From Hamadaea tsunoensis DSM 44101 (lineage in GTDB: Bacteria > Actinomycetota > Actinomycetes > Mycobacteriales > Micromonosporaceae): a stretch of 64,000 nt of DNA. The stretch is taken from assembly GCF_000428945.1 (NCBI RefSeq), contig NZ_AUAX01000007.1:186001-250000 (forward strand), read 5' to 3'. The notes under the pieces were generated by a model. The model was not told the DNA's origin. It saw nothing but the letters and a program-made list of their open reading frames with translations, and made no database searches. Numbering within the stretch: position 1 is the stretch's first letter; every line of letters begins with the position of its first letter. The position numbers and the translations under genes were made by a program. Shown piece after piece: positions 15,678 through 24,077 of the stretch.

Positions 15678-17117
15678 TCACGACGGATAGGCGGTGGGCG
15701 AGGCGGAACCGGCCGCCCCCGGCCGGAACGAGGCCGGGGCGTGCAGCACGCGCGTCTGGGCGTACTCGGTGATGCCCTCGTCGCCGTACTCCCGGCCGTA
15801 GCCCGACCGCTTCACCCCGCCGAACGGTGCCCGCAGGGCCATGCCCGTCCGGTTGTGCGTGTTGACGAAGACGAAGCCGGCCTCGATCCGTCCGGCCAGC
15901 GCGAACGCGCGCTCCTCGTCGGCGGACCAGACGGAGGCGCCGAGCCCGAGATCGCCGGCGTTGGCCCGCGCGACGAGGTCGTCCTCGGCGGTGTAGGCCA
16001 GCACCGGCAGGGCCGGCCCGAACTGCTCCTCGGCCACCAGCGGCGCGTCGTCGGGCAGGCCGGCGACGAGCACGGGCCGCACGAAATGGCCGCCGTCCCA
16101 GTCGGTGTCCGGGGCGACCGTCCCGACGGGATGGACCCGGCCGCCCCGCTCGACGGCATCCTCCACAAGGGACTCGACACGGGCGGCGGCCTGCTCCGTG
16201 ATCACCGGGCCCATCGTGACGCCCTCGGCGAGCGGATCGCCGACCCGCAGCAGACCGGCCGCCGCCTCGGTGAAGGCGGCGACGAACTCCTCGTGCCGGG
16301 CGGCCGGCACGTAGACCCGCTTGGCGGCCATGCAGACCTGCCCGCTGGTCGCGTACGCGGCCATGACGAGGCGGCGCATCGGCTCCGCGGACAGGTCGGC
16401 GTCGGGCAGCAGCAGCACCGGATCGTTGCCGCCGAGTTCCAGCACGCACGGCGTCGTCTGCCCGGCCGCCGCCGCCGCGACCAGCCGGCCCGCCGCCGAA
16501 CCGCCGGTGAAGGCGACCTTGTGCACGCCCCGGTGGCCGACCAGCGCGGCCCCCGTGTCCCCGTCGCCCTGCACCACCTGCAGCACGCCTTCGGGCAGCC
16601 CCGACGCCATGATCTTCATGACCGCCTCGACGGCGAAGGGCGCCAGCGGCGACGGCTTCACGACGATCGCGTTCCCGGCGGCCAGGGCGGGGCCGACCTT
16701 GAGCATCGTGAGGATCACCGGGGCGTTCCACGGGGTGATGGCGGCCACCACCCCGTAGGGCGAGCGCCGCAGCAGCAGCCGGCCGAGGTCGTCGTCGGTC
16801 ACCCGGTCGGCGAGGACGGCCGGCGCGCGCCCGGCGACCCAGCGCAGGAACGTGAGCGCGAAGCCGATCTCGCCCGCGCAGTCGGCGCGTACCTTGCCGG
16901 TCTCGCGGGCCATCAGGGTGGCCAGTTCGGCGATCTTCGGCTGGACCAGGTCGGCGGCGGTGGACAGCAGGGCGCACCGCTCCGCGGTCGCCGTCGCGGT
17001 CCAGGCCCGCTGCGCGTACCCGGCGAAATGGACGATGCGCTCGATCGCGGCCGGCGGCGTCACGCGGACGGTGCCCACGAGCTCGCGGGTCCGGGCGGGA
17101 TTGAAGCGCGAGATCAC
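15678..17117 (-). CDS. Aldehyde dehydrogenase family protein
   Basis: The 479-aa NAD(P)-dependent aldehyde dehydrogenase has PWNAP (Asn), KPSPLAP (cofactor Lys), FTGG, LELGGNDP (general-base Glu) and SGQVCMAAKR with the nucleophile Cys. GTG 17117 was chosen because it overlaps the upstream stop as GTGA, like its neighbours; longer starts run into that gene. It oxidises an aldehyde to an acid. It is the last gene of the six-gene operon 22881-15678. Oxidation of a side-chain or phytol-derived aldehyde would suit the island, but the substrate cannot be read from the sequence. Confidence 0.88.
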   Translation of the reverse strand: MISRFNPARTRELVGTVRVTPPAAIERIVHFAGYAQRAWTATATAERCALLSTAADLVQPKIAELATLMARETGKVRADCAGEIGFALTFLRWVAGRAPAVLADRVTDDDLGRLLLRRSPYGVVAAITPWNAPVILTMLKVGPALAAGNAIVVKPSPLAPFAVEAVMKIMASGLPEGVLQVVQGDGDTGAALVGHRGVHKVAFTGGSAAGRLVAAAAAGQTTPCVLELGGNDPVLLLPDADLSAEPMRRLVMAAYATSGQVCMAAKRVYVPAARHEEFVAAFTEAAAGLLRVGDPLAEGVTMGPVITEQAAARVESLVEDAVERGGRVHPVGTVAPDTDWDGGHFVRPVLVAGLPDDAPLVAEEQFGPALPVLAYTAEDDLVARANAGDLGLGASVWSADEERAFALAGRIEAGFVFVNTHNRTGMALRAPFGGVKRSGYGREYGDEGITEYAQTRVLHAPASFRPGAAGSASPTAYPS

Positions 17118-18253
17118 GACGCCGCCGGCATCGAGGCAAGCATCGACGAGCGCAGCAGGGACGCGCGGGCGCGCACCGGGTCCGCCGCGACCGCCCGCCA
17201 CTCGTCGAGGTACGCGCGCCGCTGCCCGGGATCGGCGGCGGACAGCCGCTGGTAGTTCTGGTGCGAGACGGTCTGGACGTAGTCCAGCGCGGTCTTCCTG
17301 CGGCGGTCGGCGGCGGCGAAGACGTCGTCCCCGCAGGCGCCCGGATCGGCGATCGCGCGGGCGTACGCCATCGCGTCGTGGATGCCGGAGTTCATGCCGA
17401 GCCCGCCGAGCGGGTTGTTGACGTGCGCGGCGTCCCCGGCCAGCAGCACCCGGCCGGCCCGGAAGTCCGCCGCGACCCGCTGGTGCACGCGGTAGATCGT
17501 GGTGTGCGCGATCCGCCAGGGCCGCCCGGGATCGGCGATGGACCGCAGCCGTCCGTCCATCCGGGACAGTTCGGCGTCGTCCTCGGTATCGCCCGGGGTC
17601 GGCAGCAGCACCCGCCAGTGGTCCGGCGTGCGCAGCAGCACCGACCAGTCCACCGGATCGAAGACGTAGTTCACGGCGGCCAGGTCCGGCAGCATCTCCG
17701 TCAGGTCTTCGTCGGTCGACGCGACCAGGAAGCGCTCGGCGTACGTCATGCCCTCGAAGGGGAGGCCCAGGCTCCGTCGGACGGCCGAGTGCGCTCCGTC
17801 GGCGGCGACGACCCAGTCCGCGTGATGCGTGCCCGTTCCGGTGTGGACGGTACCGGTGGTTTCAACGGCGGTGACCGGGCGGCCGAAGCGTACGTCGCCG
17901 CCGGCCTGGAGGATCGCGCCGAGCAGGATCGGGGTGAGCTTCGACTGCTCCAGCTGTACGCGGAACGGATAACGGGTGTCGCCCGCCAGCAGCCCGAGAT
18001 CCAGGGTCGCCACGTGCCCCTCGGCCCGGTCCCGGTACGCGAACGTCGGCGCCCGCAGCCCGCGCCGCAGCACGTCCTCGATGACGCCGAGCTCGTCGAG
18101 GATCTCCAGGGTCGGCGGGTGCAATGTCGACGCGCGGGACTCGGCGGCCAGGGACTCGCCGGCCTCCAGGACGAGGACGTCCACGCCCCGGCGCAGCAGG
18201 GCCAGGGCGGCGGCGAGCCCGACCGGCCCGGCCCCGACGACGATCACCTTCAT
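17114..18253 (-). CDS. FAD-dependent aromatic hydroxylase-type monooxygenase
   Basis: The 379-aa class A flavoprotein monooxygenase starts at ATG 18253 (4-bp overlap upstream). The N-terminal VVGAGPVGLAAALALLRRG binds ADP; VVAADGAHSAVR carries the DG motif; and LLAGDAAHVNNPLGGLGMNS is the FAD ribityl motif. It lacks the C-terminal thioredoxin-like domain of phenol hydroxylases and is close to p-hydroxybenzoate hydroxylase in length. It inserts one oxygen from O2 using NAD(P)H, usually on an aromatic or conjugated ring. A pyrrole or pyrrolinone fragment is a plausible substrate in this context, but that is inference. Confidence 0.85.
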   Translation of the reverse strand: MKVIVVGAGPVGLAAALALLRRGVDVLVLEAGESLAAESRASTLHPPTLEILDELGVIEDVLRRGLRAPTFAYRDRAEGHVATLDLGLLAGDTRYPFRVQLEQSKLTPILLGAILQAGGDVRFGRPVTAVETTGTVHTGTGTHHADWVVAADGAHSAVRRSLGLPFEGMTYAERFLVASTDEDLTEMLPDLAAVNYVFDPVDWSVLLRTPDHWRVLLPTPGDTEDDAELSRMDGRLRSIADPGRPWRIAHTTIYRVHQRVAADFRAGRVLLAGDAAHVNNPLGGLGMNSGIHDAMAYARAIADPGACGDDVFAAADRRRKTALDYVQTVSHQNYQRLSAADPGQRRAYLDEWRAVAADPVRARASLLRSSMLASMPAAS

Positions 18254-19107
18254 GATCTGCCTGCCTCGGTCGCGTAGCGGGCGTCGAGAGCCAGCGCCTC
18301 GTCCTGCCCGACGAGATCCGTGAAGTCCCGCCACGGCAGGCGTTCCCGCGTGACGCGGCCGGTCGCGGCCAGGCTCTCGTAGACGTCGCGGGCCGCGGCC
18401 AACGCAGCGAGCAGCGGCGCGACCGGATGCAGGATCAGGCGTACGCCCGCCGCGGCCAGTTCGGCGTCCCCGGCGACCGGGCGCGGGCCCGCCGCCTCGG
18501 AGCGGTTGACGACGAGGGGGGCACCGGTCGCCTCGTGCGCCCGGGCCAGGTCGGCGGGATCGTCGACGCCTTCGAGGAACACTGCGTCCGCCCCCGCCGC
18601 CGTGTACGCGACCGCGCGCTCGATCGCCTCGGCCAGCCCGTGCTCGGAGTAGGCGTCCGTGCGCGCCACGATGACGAGACCCGTACCGGCCTCGGCGACC
18701 GCTCTGATCTTGCGGGCGGCCGCCACGACCCCGATCAGCTCCTTGCCGGCGAGGTGCCCGCAGCGCTTCGGCTGCACCTGGTCCTCCAGATGCAGACCGG
18801 AAACACCGGCGGCGGCGTACCGGCGGGCGGTCCAGACGGCCTGCAACGCGTCGCCGTAACCGGTGTCGGCGTCCGCCAGCAGCGGCCGCTTCCGCAGGTG
18901 GGGCACGATCGCCGCGGCCCGGGCGGCGATGTGCGTGCCGTGGACGTAGCCGAGATCGGGCAGGCCGAGGTCGAGGGCCGCGCAGGCCGCCCCGGACAGG
19001 TGCGCCGCGTGGTGACCGGCCCGCACCGCGAGCGCCGCCGTCGGCGGGTCGTACACCCCGGGCAGGTGGGTGACCGTATCGGCGGCCAGCAGCGTACGCA
19101 GGCTCAT
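18250..19107 (-). CDS. Isocitrate lyase/PEP mutase superfamily (methylisocitrate lyase-like) enzyme
   Basis: The 285-aa protein has the superfamily pattern: PGVYDPPTAALAVRAG at the N-terminus, DADTGYGD for the metal site, LEDQVQPKRCGHL (the KRCGH loop with catalytic Cys found in isocitrate and methylisocitrate lyases) and IVARTDA. It should break or make a C-C bond next to a carboxylate, for instance splitting an alkyl-malate/isocitrate-type acid to pyruvate or glyoxylate plus an acid. It starts at ATG 19107, overlapping the aldehyde dehydrogenase gene by 4 bp. Oxaloacetate hydrolases and carboxyPEP mutases of the same fold are alternatives. Confidence 0.85.
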   Translation of the reverse strand: MSLRTLLAADTVTHLPGVYDPPTAALAVRAGHHAAHLSGAACAALDLGLPDLGYVHGTHIAARAAAIVPHLRKRPLLADADTGYGDALQAVWTARRYAAAGVSGLHLEDQVQPKRCGHLAGKELIGVVAAARKIRAVAEAGTGLVIVARTDAYSEHGLAEAIERAVAYTAAGADAVFLEGVDDPADLARAHEATGAPLVVNRSEAAGPRPVAGDAELAAAGVRLILHPVAPLLAALAAARDVYESLAATGRVTRERLPWRDFTDLVGQDEALALDARYATEAGRS

Positions 19108-20600
19108 GCGGACCGCCCGTGCAGCGCGAAGCCGCCCTCCACCCCGATCACCCGCGCGTTGGTGAAGAAGCGCAGCGTCTCCGCCGTACCCTCCTCCGAC
19201 AGGCCGGACAGTCCCCAGGCCGGTCGCGGCGTGAACAGGTGCAGGCTCATGATGCTGGAACCGTTGACCTTCACCTCGCCCGCGCGTACGCGTCGCGCGA
19301 CGGCCAGCGCCGCGTCCTCGTCGGTGCCGAGCACGTACGCCTCCAGCCCGTAGGGCGTGCCGTTGGCGAGGGCCACGGCTTCGTCGACGGTCGCGTACGC
19401 GTGCACGGCGGCCACCGGTCCGAAGATCTCCTCGGTCGTCGCGGCCGGATCCGCCCCCGTCACCAGGGCCGGACTGAGATAGTTGCCCGCCGCCGGTACG
19501 CGTACCGGCGCCAGCACGGTCCCGCCGAGCCGGTCGCGGGCGGCCGCCACGGCCGCCCTGTGTCCGGAGTGGACGAGCGGCCCGAAGTCGGTGGCGGGGT
19601 CGAGGGGATCGCCGACGGCCAGGCCGCCCAGCCGGTCGAGCACGGCCGCCACGATCTCGTCGTGCCGGTCGGCGGGCACGATCAGCCGGCCGAGCGCCCG
19701 GCACCACTGGCCGTTCAGCGTCGTCAGGAGGTCGGCGGCGGCCCGCGCGGCCGCGCCGGTGTCCGCGTCCGGCAGCACGATGAGCGGATTGTTGCCGCCG
19801 AGTTCCAGCTGCACCGGCTTCATCCCGGCGGCGCAGGCCGCGGCGACCGCCCGGCCGCCCGCGAGGCCGCCGGTGAACGAGACGGCGCGGACGCGGTCGT
19901 CACCCACCAGCCGGGCGCCGGTCGCCGCCGCGCCGTGGACGAACTGGAACACCCCGGCCGGTACGCCGCATCCGCGCAGCCCCTCGTCGATCGCGGTCGC
20001 CAGGAGTTGACTGCCGTAGGGCGCGTACTCGGACGGCTTGAGGATCGCCGGGCAGCCCGCGGCGAGCGCGTTGGCCACCTTGTGCGCCGCCATCGGCGCC
20101 GGGGCGTTCCAGGGCACCAGGCAAACCGCCGGGCCCCAGGGCAACCGTTCGATGTGGACGGTGCGGCCGTCTTCGCGTACCGCGGTGGTGGCCGTCCAGC
20201 CCTCCCGCAGCTGGGCGGCCGCGAGCCGGAAGGCGCCGCCGAGGATCACCGAGAGGATCGCGGTCTGCCGGACCGGGACCCCCGTCGCGTACGCCTCCCA
20301 GGTGGTGATCCGCTCGGCCGCGGCCTCGACGGCGACGGCGACCGCGTCCAGGACCTCGGCCCGCTCGGCGGCCGGTGTGCCCGCCCAGGTCTGAACCGCT
20401 GCGGCCTGGGCGAGCGCGGCCTCGACGCGGTCGTCCGGGGTCACGGCGATGGGCCGCAGCGGCTCGCCGGTGGCGGGGTTCTCGAGGATCGGGCCGTCCC
20501 CGGCGGGCGCCTCCCGCCACACGCCGGCGACGAGATCGGCGGCGGGATCCGGCACCATCACCCCGGCCACCGGATCGGCGGCGGGATCCGGCGAGGTCAT
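19104..20600 (-). CDS. Aldehyde dehydrogenase family protein with duplicated N-terminal segment
   Basis: The 498-aa protein has VPWNAPAP, LKPSEYAPYG, SFTGG, LELGGNNP and LNGQWCRALGR, with the Cys at the usual nucleophile position but in an unusual WCR setting instead of GQxC. The first 30 residues contain the sequence PDPAAD(P/L)VAGV twice, a direct 36-bp DNA repeat that may be a recent duplication. It overlaps the acyl-CoA dehydrogenase-like gene by 4 bp upstream and the lyase gene downstream. It oxidises an aldehyde produced within the same pathway; the substrate is unknown. Confidence 0.87.
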   Translation of the reverse strand: MTSPDPAADPVAGVMVPDPAADLVAGVWREAPAGDGPILENPATGEPLRPIAVTPDDRVEAALAQAAAVQTWAGTPAAERAEVLDAVAVAVEAAAERITTWEAYATGVPVRQTAILSVILGGAFRLAAAQLREGWTATTAVREDGRTVHIERLPWGPAVCLVPWNAPAPMAAHKVANALAAGCPAILKPSEYAPYGSQLLATAIDEGLRGCGVPAGVFQFVHGAAATGARLVGDDRVRAVSFTGGLAGGRAVAAACAAGMKPVQLELGGNNPLIVLPDADTGAAARAAADLLTTLNGQWCRALGRLIVPADRHDEIVAAVLDRLGGLAVGDPLDPATDFGPLVHSGHRAAVAAARDRLGGTVLAPVRVPAAGNYLSPALVTGADPAATTEEIFGPVAAVHAYATVDEAVALANGTPYGLEAYVLGTDEDAALAVARRVRAGEVKVNGSSIMSLHLFTPRPAWGLSGLSEEGTAETLRFFTNARVIGVEGGFALHGRSA

Positions 20601-21883
20601 CGAGCCACGCTCGCGAACAGGTCGTTGGCCCGGTCGGCGGTGACCATCGCCGCGACCTCCAGCCGGCCGCGCTCGGGCGGGAACGTCATGACGAGCCCCA
20701 TGGCGAGGTCGCGCAGCGCCCGGCCCATCGTGCCGTGCATGGTCGCCCCGGACGTGCCCGACGCCTTGAACGCGCCCATCGCGACGGCGAAGGCGTTCTC
20801 GCAGATGGACCCCTTCGCCATCCGCCACTGCTGGTAGACCTCGTTCTTGGGTACGAGCGGCGGCTCGGACGTCTCCAGTTCCAGCTGCCGGCGCAGCCAC
20901 AGGTACGCCGTCTGCAGGTTCTCGGTCATGTCGCCGATGATGACCTGGTGCATCGGGCTCTCGGCGATCGGGCGGCCGGTGTCGGCGAACGTCTTGGCGG
21001 TGAGCCGCTGCAGGGTCTCGTCGTAGACGCCCTGCGCGCAGCCGACGTAGACGGCGGTGATCGCGAGCTGGTTGCCGACGAAGCTGCCCCGGCTGCACTG
21101 GAGCATCTTCACGAACGCCCCCGGCACGGTCAGCGCGTCGGCCGCCGGCACCCAGACCTGGTCGAGCGTGATGCCGTGGTTGGCCGAGCCGCGCATGCCG
21201 AGCCCGTCCCAGGCCGGTCGGGCGGCCACGCCGGGCGCCTGCCGCGGCACCAGGAACAGGGCCAGGCCCTCGGCGGTCGTGGTGCCGTCGACGCGGGCGG
21301 TGACCAGGTAGGTGTCGGCGACGCCGGTGGCGCAGCCGAACGACTTCTCGCCGGTGATCAGCCAGCCCTCGGCACCGTCGCGTGTGGACGGCGTGGCGGT
21401 GGTCGCGATGGCGATGTTCGCGCTCGCGCTCTTGACCGCCTCGCTCGCGAAGTTCGCCAGCCACGTACCGCCGGCCATCGTCGTGAGGACCTTTTCGGCG
21501 AACGCGCGCACCGTCGGCACGTCGGCCGGGTCGAACAGGCCCGCGTCGATCGCCTCCAGCGGCAGCAGCCCGCGCGAGGCGCTCGTGTTGTGGAAGAAGT
21601 ACGCCAGCGCGGTGGACGGGCACGCGGTGCCCATCGCGTACGTGGCGGCGGCCAGGTCGCGCAGGGTACCGCCGAGACCGCCGAACTCCTGCGGCACCAC
21701 CAGCCCCAGCAGCCCGGCGTCGCGCAGCAGCGCCACGTGCTCCACCGGGAAGACCCCGTCCGCGTCGGCCCGCTCGGCCGCCGCGCGCAGCGCGGGCAGC
21801 ACCTGCTCGACGCGCCGGGCCCGGTCGCGCTCGGCGTCGGTCATGTCCCCGACGAGACGTTCGCCGGTCAGCCGGTCACTCAT
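20597..21883 (-). CDS. Acyl-CoA dehydrogenase-fold flavoprotein, possibly a two-component monooxygenase
   Basis: The 428-aa protein starts at ATG 21883 and overlaps the flavin reductase gene by 4 bp. The fold is plain: LLGLVVPQEFGGLGG, an N-terminal helical domain, GEKSFGCATGVADTYLVTA in the beta domain and a C-terminal helical bundle. The usual catalytic EGT(x)xxQ segment is absent. Direct coupling to a flavin reductase is the arrangement of FMN-dependent monooxygenases of this fold (DszC/HpaB/indole-oxygenase type). It may therefore hydroxylate or epoxidise rather than desaturate a CoA ester. Both readings are open; the fold is secure. Confidence 0.82.
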   Translation of the reverse strand: MSDRLTGERLVGDMTDAERDRARRVEQVLPALRAAAERADADGVFPVEHVALLRDAGLLGLVVPQEFGGLGGTLRDLAAATYAMGTACPSTALAYFFHNTSASRGLLPLEAIDAGLFDPADVPTVRAFAEKVLTTMAGGTWLANFASEAVKSASANIAIATTATPSTRDGAEGWLITGEKSFGCATGVADTYLVTARVDGTTTAEGLALFLVPRQAPGVAARPAWDGLGMRGSANHGITLDQVWVPAADALTVPGAFVKMLQCSRGSFVGNQLAITAVYVGCAQGVYDETLQRLTAKTFADTGRPIAESPMHQVIIGDMTENLQTAYLWLRRQLELETSEPPLVPKNEVYQQWRMAKGSICENAFAVAMGAFKASGTSGATMHGTMGRALRDLAMGLVMTFPPERGRLEVAAMVTADRANDLFASVAR

Positions 21884-22881
21884 CGTCGCCCACTCTCCGT
21901 TCGGCTTTCCAACTCTGGGTTTTCGGCGTCTGGGGTTTCCACGCAGGCCACACCGAGCTGGCGCGCCAGGTGGGCCAGGTCCGCGGCGGCGAGCAGGCCA
22001 CCGCCCGCGTCCCGGGCCGCGTCGAACCGGCTGACCCCGCTCTTCATCGCCACGAGCGCGTTCACCAGGCCGAGACGGTGGTGACCGTGCAGGCGTACGC
22101 GCAACTCGTGCGGGCGTACGCGGACGACGGCGTCCTGCAGGACTCGGCGTACCTGCAAGGGGGAGGCGGGAGTCTCCTCGGCGCAGCCGATGCGCACACC
22201 GGGGACGGCCGCCAGCGCGTCCAGCGTGGCGAGCACGTCGGCTTCGCGATCGGGGTGGAACGCGTCGGCCACGTAGACCGTGCGGCCGGCCGCTGCGGCG
22301 GCGGCGGCGGCCGCCTCGCCCGGCGCGTACACCTGCAGGAGCGGTGGATCGGCGAGGGTGAGCACGATCTCGCCCGGCAGCGGGTCGGCGAGCTGCCCCC
22401 AGGACCGCGAGTGGAACAGCAGCGGCGCGGTGACGCGCGGTATCCCGGCGTCCAGCACGCGGCCGACGAAGATGGTGTGGTCGCCGCCCGGGTACGCGTG
22501 CTCGACCGTGCACTCCAGCCAGCCGGTGGCGTCGGCGAGGACCGGGCAGCCGGTCGGGCCGGTCAGCCAGGACAGGCCGGCGAACCGGTCGGTGCCGGCG
22601 GGGTGCTGGCCGGCGAAGCGGCGGCCGACCTCGGCCTGGTCCTTGCCGAGGAAGCTGACGGCGAAGGCGCCGCGCGCGGCGATGAGCCCGCGGGTCGGCA
22701 GGTGGTTGCCGAGGCACACGGAGACCAGCGGCGGATCGAGGCTCACCGAGGAGAAGGAGCTGGCGGTCATGCCGTGCGGGCGCGGCCCGGCGGGCTCGTT
22801 CGCTACGGTGGTGACCACGGCGACGCCGCTCGGCCACTGGCTGAGCACGGTACGCAGGTGCGTGCCGTCCACCCGGATCAC
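21880..22881 (-). CDS. Flavin reductase fused to an HMG-CoA-lyase-like C-terminal segment
   Basis: The 333-aa protein starts at GTG 22881; no ATG lies upstream before the operator. Residues 1-165 are a flavin reductase domain (LSQWPSGVAVVTT, GMTASSFSSVSLDPPLVSVCLG, and a FLGKDQ strand). Residues ~200-310 read as the end of a TIM-barrel lyase: RVRLHGHHRLGLVNALVAMK then GVSRFDAARDAGGG, resembling the HFHNT-GYANAL and GxxxxDAS-GG motifs of the HMG-CoA lyase encoded at 42785. Only that end of the barrel is present, so this half is probably structural or a regulatory remnant. The reductase half should supply reduced FMN to the flavoprotein encoded next. Confidence 0.78.
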   Translation of the reverse strand: MIRVDGTHLRTVLSQWPSGVAVVTTVANEPAGPRPHGMTASSFSSVSLDPPLVSVCLGNHLPTRGLIAARGAFAVSFLGKDQAEVGRRFAGQHPAGTDRFAGLSWLTGPTGCPVLADATGWLECTVEHAYPGGDHTIFVGRVLDAGIPRVTAPLLFHSRSWGQLADPLPGEIVLTLADPPLLQVYAPGEAAAAAAAAAGRTVYVADAFHPDREADVLATLDALAAVPGVRIGCAEETPASPLQVRRVLQDAVVRVRPHELRVRLHGHHRLGLVNALVAMKSGVSRFDAARDAGGGLLAAADLAHLARQLGVACVETPDAENPELESRTESGRR

Positions 22882-22918
22882 CCGCCGCTCGCCGGTTCGG
22901 AGTATCGTTTCGCATAAG

Positions 22919-22931
22919 GAAACACTGTTAC
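22919..22931. promoter_or_regulatory. Island operator B, GAAAC-ACT-GTTAC
   Basis: This palindrome, with one mismatch in the right arm, lies 38 bp upstream of the flavin reductase start and about 105 bp upstream of the IclR-family gene on the other strand. It is therefore placed to control the six-gene operon and to autoregulate the regulator. A second GTTTCGC half-site lies close by at 22907-22913. Confidence 0.7.
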
Positions 22932-23035
22932 CGTGAAGGTAACGACATCGGCCGCGCCGTGTCAACGCCCCCGAGGGTCGCGTACGCGCGCCGGTGCGGG
23001 CTCTAGACTGGCGCGAAGTCAGCTGAGGAGGGGAC

Positions 23036-23911
23036 GTGGCGAGCACTACAACCGCCAGGACGGCGTCCGGCGGCCGGGCCGCGAAGGCGACCGCAGCCCG
23101 GGACGCGTCCGGTCGGCCGGCGGCCGCGGAGGACGACGGGGACAGCGGATCGCGCTCGATCGCGGCCGTCGAACGGGCGATGGACGTGCTGCTGCTGTTC
23201 GGCCGCAGCGGCCAGCCCGACCTCGGCGTCACCGAGATCGCCACCGCGCTCGACCTCACGAAGGCCGCGGTTCACCGCATCCTCACCGCCCTGCGCAGCC
23301 GCGACCTGATCACGGTCGACCCCAACACCCGCCGGTACGCGCTCGGCCACGCGGCGATCGCGCTCGGCCGGGCGTACCTGGCCCGGACCGACCTGCGGGC
23401 CATGGCCGCGCCGGAGCTGCGGCAGCTGTCGGCGACGACCGGCGAGACGGCCACGCTGTCGCTGCGCCGGGGCGACACCCGGCTCTACGTCGACCAGGTG
23501 GTGCCGGACCAGGAACTGCGCATGGAGGTCGCGCTCGGCATTCCGTACCCGCTGCACGCGGGCGGCTCGTCCAAGGTGTTCCTCGCCTTCGGCACGGAGT
23601 CCGATGTGGACGCGTACCTCGAACGGCATCCGCTGACCGCGGTGACCGAGAAGACCGTGACCGACCCCGCCAAGCTGCGCAGGCAGCTGGCCGCCATCCG
23701 CAAGCGCGGCTACGCGACCTCGGCCGGCGAGCGGCAGATCGGCGCGGCGTCGATCGCGGCGCCCGTCTTCGACCACGACGGGCACGTGGTGGCGGTCCTG
23801 TCGGTGGCCGGCCCCGCCATGCGCTTCCAGCACGAGGACGACACCCTGGCCGAAGCCGTCGTCGCGGCGGCCGGCCGGGTCTCGGCCCAGCTGGGCCACA
23901 TCCCGGCCTGA
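23036..23911 (+). CDS. IclR-family transcriptional regulator, probable master regulator of the island
   Basis: The 291-aa protein starts at GTG 23036 behind GAGGAGGGG. After a ~38-residue Ala/Thr-rich tail come the winged helix (SIAAVERAMDVLLLF, LGVTEIATALDLTKAAVHRILTAL, then RYALG) and the IclR effector domain (YVDQV, MEVALGIPYPLHAGGSSKVFLA, GYATSAGERQIGAASIAAPVFD). IclR proteins bind short palindromes of the GGAA-N-TTCC kind as dimers or tetramers and respond to small carboxylic or aromatic ligands. It is the only regulator encoded between 6.8 and 45.5 kb, and seven matching palindromes flank its own gene and the operons around it. Control of those sites is inferred. Confidence 0.9.
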   Translation: MASTTTARTASGGRAAKATAARDASGRPAAAEDDGDSGSRSIAAVERAMDVLLLFGRSGQPDLGVTEIATALDLTKAAVHRILTALRSRDLITVDPNTRRYALGHAAIALGRAYLARTDLRAMAAPELRQLSATTGETATLSLRRGDTRLYVDQVVPDQELRMEVALGIPYPLHAGGSSKVFLAFGTESDVDAYLERHPLTAVTEKTVTDPAKLRRQLAAIRKRGYATSAGERQIGAASIAAPVFDHDGHVVAVLSVAGPAMRFQHEDDTLAEAVVAAAGRVSAQLGHIPA

Positions 23912-23962
23912 TCTTCCCGCCACCAGCACCAGCACCGGCACCCGCACCGGCACCCGCACCCG

Positions 23963-24049
23963 CGCCAAGATCCCGCTTGGATCAGGTTTTCGCACGTAAT
24001 CTTGGTCCAAGATTCGGGTGATTTCCCTGATCCAAACGGGATCTTGGCG
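23963..24049. terminator. Long nested inverted repeat between convergent genes
   Basis: The left arm 23963-23986 (starting CGCCAAGATCCC) pairs with 24026-24049 (ending GGGATCTTGGCG) at 23 of 24 positions. In the loop, AATCTTGG-T-CCAAGATT forms a second perfect hairpin. It lies between the ends of the IclR gene and the chlorophyllase-like gene. It is flanked on one side by short GCACCGGCACC-type repeats (about 23920-23960) and on the other by a G-rich run, suggesting a bidirectional terminator or palindromic repeat element. Confidence 0.65.
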
Positions 24050-24077
24050 GGGGCGGGGGCGGGGCGGGCCGCTGGGC

